In this document: positions 61,226-64,000 of the stretch, one piece after another
How positions within the stretch are numbered: position 1 is the stretch's first letter
Layout of the letters: each line of letters begins with the position of its first letter
NCBI GenBank assembly: GCA_016936505.1
Contig: JAFGXS010000052.1
Coordinates: 1 to 64,000 of the forward strand
Origin: Bacteroidales bacterium
GTDB taxonomy: Bacteria > Bacteroidota > Bacteroidia > Bacteroidales > F082
DNA length: 64,000 nucleotides
Reading direction: 5' to 3'
Position numbers and translations under genes: made by a program
Notes under the pieces: model-generated
What the model saw: only the letters and a program-made list of their open reading frames with translations
Told to the model about the DNA's origin: nothing
The model's database searches: none

Positions 61226-62599
61226 GTGACTAAAGTAAGCAATCACAATAAGTATTTGCAATTTCGCAACGATTTTCCCGAATTTATTTTCGAAAATTTT
61301 ATCGTTGAGCGAAAAAAAAAGTCTTTACACATACGTTATAACTTTAATATTTCAGAGAAATACTTCTTTCATCCTGAACTTGAGATTTTGCCCCGCAGCA
61401 TTTATAATTTTGATACTCTGAATGATAAAATGTTACAAAATCTGGCATTTCATATCGGGATGGTTGAACTTATCAGTTACTGGAAAGCTGCATGCCCACC
61501 AAAAGTTGTTATAAAACCTTATCAATTAAATGAAGAACAAATTAGTTGGTGGAAAAAACTTTACTTTCATGGATTGGGTGAATTTTTTTATTTGAATGGT
61601 ATCCATACTGATGTGGATTCCTTTATGGAAGTTGAATCCGGTTCTGAGCCTGTCAAAATAGCAGATATTGATCTTTCCGAAACTAAAGTACTGGTTCCTG
61701 TTGGAGGAGGTAAAGATTCTGTTGTTACGCTTGAATTGCTTAAAAATTCGGAGTTTGATGTTTTTCCTTTCGTTATCAATCCGCGACCTGCAACACAAAG
61801 AACCATAGCAATTGCAGGCTTTGGTGAATTTGAGTCCGTCATCGTTCGCCGAACTTTGGATAAAACCCTGCTTGAGCTTAACAACAGGGGATTTTTAAAT
61901 GGTCATACCCCTTTTTCTTCACTGTTGGCTTTTGTTTCCGTTTTAACGGCGTTGGCTTCAGGAAGTAAATATATTGCGTTGTCCAATGAAAGCAGTGCCA
62001 ACGAAAGTACGGTTCCCGATTCAAAAATTAACCACCAGTATTCCAAATCGTTCGAATTTGAAGAGGATTTCTCGTGGTATGTAAAAAAATATATTCACCC
62101 TGAGGTTTATTATTTCAGTTTTTTGCGCCCTTTAAATGAACTCAGAATTGCCTCGCTTTTTTCTAAGTTTCAACAACATTATGAAAGCTTCAGAAGTTGT
62201 AATGTGGGAAGCAAAAGTGATAGCTGGTGTGGAAAATGTCCAAAGTGTTTGTTTTCATGGATCATTTTAAGCCCTTTTATTAAGTATCAGACACTGACTT
62301 CAATTTTTGGTAAAGATTTACTCAAGGATAGAGATTTAAAGCCCGTATTTGAAGAATTAACCGGTCAGGTTGATGTTAAACCGTTTGAATGTGTAGGAAC
62401 ACCAGATGAGGTTCAGGCGGCACTGAATGAAAGTATTCAGAATTATCCTGAGAAAAAATATTCAGAGTTGATAAAGGACTTTAAACTTTCACCTAACGCC
62501 GATTATGACTTTAAATTTCTGATGAACCAATGGAATGATGAACATCGTTTGCCCGGATCGTTTTTAACTATTTTAAGCCGTTATACGAATGATAAATAA
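61226..62599 (+). CDS. murL: UDP-MurNAc-L-Ala-L-Glu epimerase MurL-like protein
   Basis: This 457-residue protein matches MurL, first described in Xanthomonas, which epimerises the terminal L-Glu of UDP-MurNAc-L-Ala-L-Glu to D-Glu. Seen are VPVGGGKDSVVTLELL (P-loop-like, 157-172), LNGHTPFSSLLAFVSVL, ALSNESSANES (251-261), NHQYSKSFEFE, YFSFLRPLNELRIA, SCN (Cys325), WCGKCPKC (Cys335, 338, 341), and KPFECVGTPDEV near 385. The start must be the GTG at 61226, because a stop lies at 61220. It overlaps the 5' end of the murD gene by 11 bp, matching the MurL-MurD2 pairing. Confidence 0.85.
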   Translation: MTKVSNHNKYLQFRNDFPEFIFENFIVERKKKSLHIRYNFNISEKYFFHPELEILPRSIYNFDTLNDKMLQNLAFHIGMVELISYWKAACPPKVVIKPYQLNEEQISWWKKLYFHGLGEFFYLNGIHTDVDSFMEVESGSEPVKIADIDLSETKVLVPVGGGKDSVVTLELLKNSEFDVFPFVINPRPATQRTIAIAGFGEFESVIVRRTLDKTLLELNNRGFLNGHTPFSSLLAFVSVLTALASGSKYIALSNESSANESTVPDSKINHQYSKSFEFEEDFSWYVKKYIHPEVYYFSFLRPLNELRIASLFSKFQQHYESFRSCNVGSKSDSWCGKCPKCLFSWIILSPFIKYQTLTSIFGKDLLKDRDLKPVFEELTGQVDVKPFECVGTPDEVQAALNESIQNYPEKKYSELIKDFKLSPNADYDFKFLMNQWNDEHRLPGSFLTILSRYTNDK

Positions 62600-63890
62600 G
62601 CTTAAATCTGAATTATGGGAGAATAAATCCATTCTTATTCTGGGATTTGGAAGGGAAGGAAAGTCAGCGTTAAAATTTCTTGAATCTCAATTTCCTGATG
62701 CTGTTTTTGCTATTGCTGACAAAATTGAAAGTATAGAATTACAGAAAGATAGCAACTATAAACTCCATTTAGGTAAAGATTATCTTGATGCCATAAAATT
62801 GTATGATATTGTAATAAAATCTCCTGGAATAAAGTTACCTGATTTGTCAGAAAACGAAAAAAATAAAATTATCGCACCCACTGATATTTTTCTTTGCCTT
62901 TTCAGGGATCAAACCATTGGTATAACCGGGACAAAAGGAAAAAGTACAACCTCATCTTTAATTTATTTTTTGCTGAAAGCATTAGGGAAGAAGTCTATTC
63001 TTTTGGGAAATATTGGGTTGCCTGCACTTGATTACGCTGATCAGATTGATGAAAATACAATTGTAGTTTATGAATTGTCAGCTCATCAGCTTGAATTTGT
63101 TCATTATTCTCCACATACTTCACTGTTACTAAATGTTTTTCCTGAACATCTTGACTATTTTGAAAATTTTGAAAAGTACAGATTAGCCAAGTACAATATC
63201 TTTAAATTCCAGAAAAGAGGTGATGTTGCACTATGTGCACAGTCTGGTTTAGAATGTGGGTATTGCAGTGATCCGAAACCAATTGACATGGAGTTAAATT
63301 CATTAATACAAAGTCCTTATAATTTATCAGAATTGGAAAAAAACACTCAGCTCAAAGGAACGCATAATTTAAACAATATTGTTGCTGCCCTTCGGGTCAT
63401 TAAGAGTGTGGGTCTGAATGTAAATGATGCTATTTCACATTTATCTCAATTTGAACCTTTACCACATAGATTGGAATTTGTTGGCGAATTTGATGGTGTT
63501 CGGTTCTATAATGATAGTATTGCTACAATTCCGGAAGCCACTGTACAAGCTTTGGAAACATTGTCAGATGTTGATATAATTATTTTGGGAGGTTTTGACA
63601 GGGGACTGGATTATTCAGTGTTAACTAATTATTTAGTTGACAGCAAAGTCAAGCAGATATTTTTCCTTGGAAAAGCAGGAGAAAGGATGTTTAATACACT
63701 GAAAGCTAAAACAAACAAAAAACTTCATTTATCCCAAAATTTAGATGAGGTCTTTAGTCAGTTGAGATCATTGACAGAGCTTAAAGCTTGTCTGCTCTCA
63801 CCTGCAGCATCAAGCTATGACCAGTTTAAAAACTTTGAACACAGGGGAGATTACTTTAAACTATTGGCTCAACGTTTTCATAAAGAATAA
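62589..63890 (+). CDS. murD: UDP-N-acetylmuramoyl-L-alanine ligase, MurD2-like (probably L-Glu adding)
   Basis: This 433-residue Mur ligase has an N-terminal UDP-binding domain (ILGFGREGKSA), the P-loop GTKGKSTT (114-121), ELSAHQLE (162-169), NVFPEHLDY (182-190) with carbamylation Lys201 context, and a C-terminal ligase domain (FYNDSIATIPEATVQALE, LGGFDRGLDY, SPAASSYDQFKNFEHRGDYF). Its pairing and overlap with murL suggest the MurD2 type, which attaches L-Glu that MurL then inverts. An ordinary D-Glu-adding MurD cannot be excluded by sequence alone. A terminator hairpin follows at the stop. Confidence 0.88.
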   Translation: MINKLKSELWENKSILILGFGREGKSALKFLESQFPDAVFAIADKIESIELQKDSNYKLHLGKDYLDAIKLYDIVIKSPGIKLPDLSENEKNKIIAPTDIFLCLFRDQTIGITGTKGKSTTSSLIYFLLKALGKKSILLGNIGLPALDYADQIDENTIVVYELSAHQLEFVHYSPHTSLLLNVFPEHLDYFENFEKYRLAKYNIFKFQKRGDVALCAQSGLECGYCSDPKPIDMELNSLIQSPYNLSELEKNTQLKGTHNLNNIVAALRVIKSVGLNVNDAISHLSQFEPLPHRLEFVGEFDGVRFYNDSIATIPEATVQALETLSDVDIIILGGFDRGLDYSVLTNYLVDSKVKQIFFLGKAGERMFNTLKAKTNKKLHLSQNLDEVFSQLRSLTELKACLLSPAASSYDQFKNFEHRGDYFKLLAQRFHKE

Positions 63891-63893
63891 AAA

Positions 63894-63912
63894 AAGCGGG
63901 AAATTCCCGCTT
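63894..63912 (-). terminator. Bidirectional terminator between murD and the edge gene
   Basis: Stem AAGCGGG/CCCGCTT with a 5-nt loop, just after the murD stop. The T-run is better on the minus strand, so it best serves the edge gene. Confidence 0.8.
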
Positions 63913-63916
63913 AATC

Positions 63917-64000
63917 TTATTCTGATTTTTCAGCTTCTTTTTTTGTGTTTTTTTTCTTCGCCGGAGCCTTTTTCTTAGCAGCTGGTTTTTCATCAGGTGA
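63917..64000 (-). CDS. C-terminus of a Lys/Ala/Pro-rich protein (partial)
   Basis: A minus-strand frame runs open from the window edge to a TAA at 63917-63919. It encodes 27 residues of a basic, low-complexity tail (segments DEKPAAKKKAPAKKKN, then TKKEAEKSE). Such tails occur on nucleic-acid-binding proteins such as histone-like proteins, but nothing more can be said from this end alone. A terminator directly follows, supporting a real gene. Confidence 0.65.
   Translation of the reverse strand, partial: SPDEKPAAKKKAPAKKKNTKKEAEKSE

Overview
The window is a chromosomal segment of a Gram-negative member of the Bacteroidota. The evidence is: many promoters with the phylum's TAnnTTTG -7 box and almost no Shine-Dalgarno sequences; lipid A genes (lpxK, lpxH); a FabI very like the Bacteroides enzyme; a single-chain 2-oxoacid dehydrogenase E1; a DUF2027-Smr protein, head-GIN and SIMPL proteins; and many Haem_bd, TPR and beta-barrel envelope proteins. 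Anaerobic-type enzymes (ferredoxin-linked 2-oxoacid oxidoreductase, PPDK) occur beside O2-dependent ones (homogentisate dioxygenase, HPPD) and cytochrome c assembly, so a facultative or microaerobic free-living organism is likely. I cannot name the genus.

Layout. 0-9.8 kb: Nif3-like, STAS-like, lpxK-punA-lpxH, recN, fabI, an interrupted voltage-gated channel gene, a TIGR02757 gene and two haem-binding genes. 9.9-12.6 kb: korDABC operon. 12.8-17.2 kb: marR-emrA-emrB-tolC efflux operon with two near-identical operators. 17.2-23.3 kb: Crp/Fnr regulator with a perfect FNR-type box, SRPBCC protein, two sodium symporters, S10 peptidase. 23.4-25.4 kb: radical SAM gene with two frameshifts, SMP-30 protein. 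25.7-29.4 kb: four unrecognised exported proteins. 29.4-30.3 kb: a gene-free island with inverted-repeat elements flanking an eleven-unit array of exactly 21-bp spacing. 30.3-37.5 kb: PPDK, split lysine-saccharopine pathway, DjlA-like protein, smpB. 37.7-42.2 kb: tyrosine/homogentisate operon. 42.2-52.1 kb: envelope and miscellaneous genes, rfbC, CcsBA, Smr protein. 52.1-54 kb: DUF6261-like gene, 42-bp tandem repeats, a REPIN-like pair, tRNA-Ser. 54-64 kb: fused E1, flippase, GT2 fusion, ruvX, def, YqgE, then murL-murD and the tail of one more gene.

The most distinctive items are the 21-bp phased array at 29838-30068 (non-coding, unexplained) and the overlapping murL-murD pair at 61226-63890, which implies a glutamate-epimerising route to peptidoglycan. 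Two genes look broken: the ion channel by one in-frame stop, and the radical SAM gene by two single-base insertions in homopolymers.
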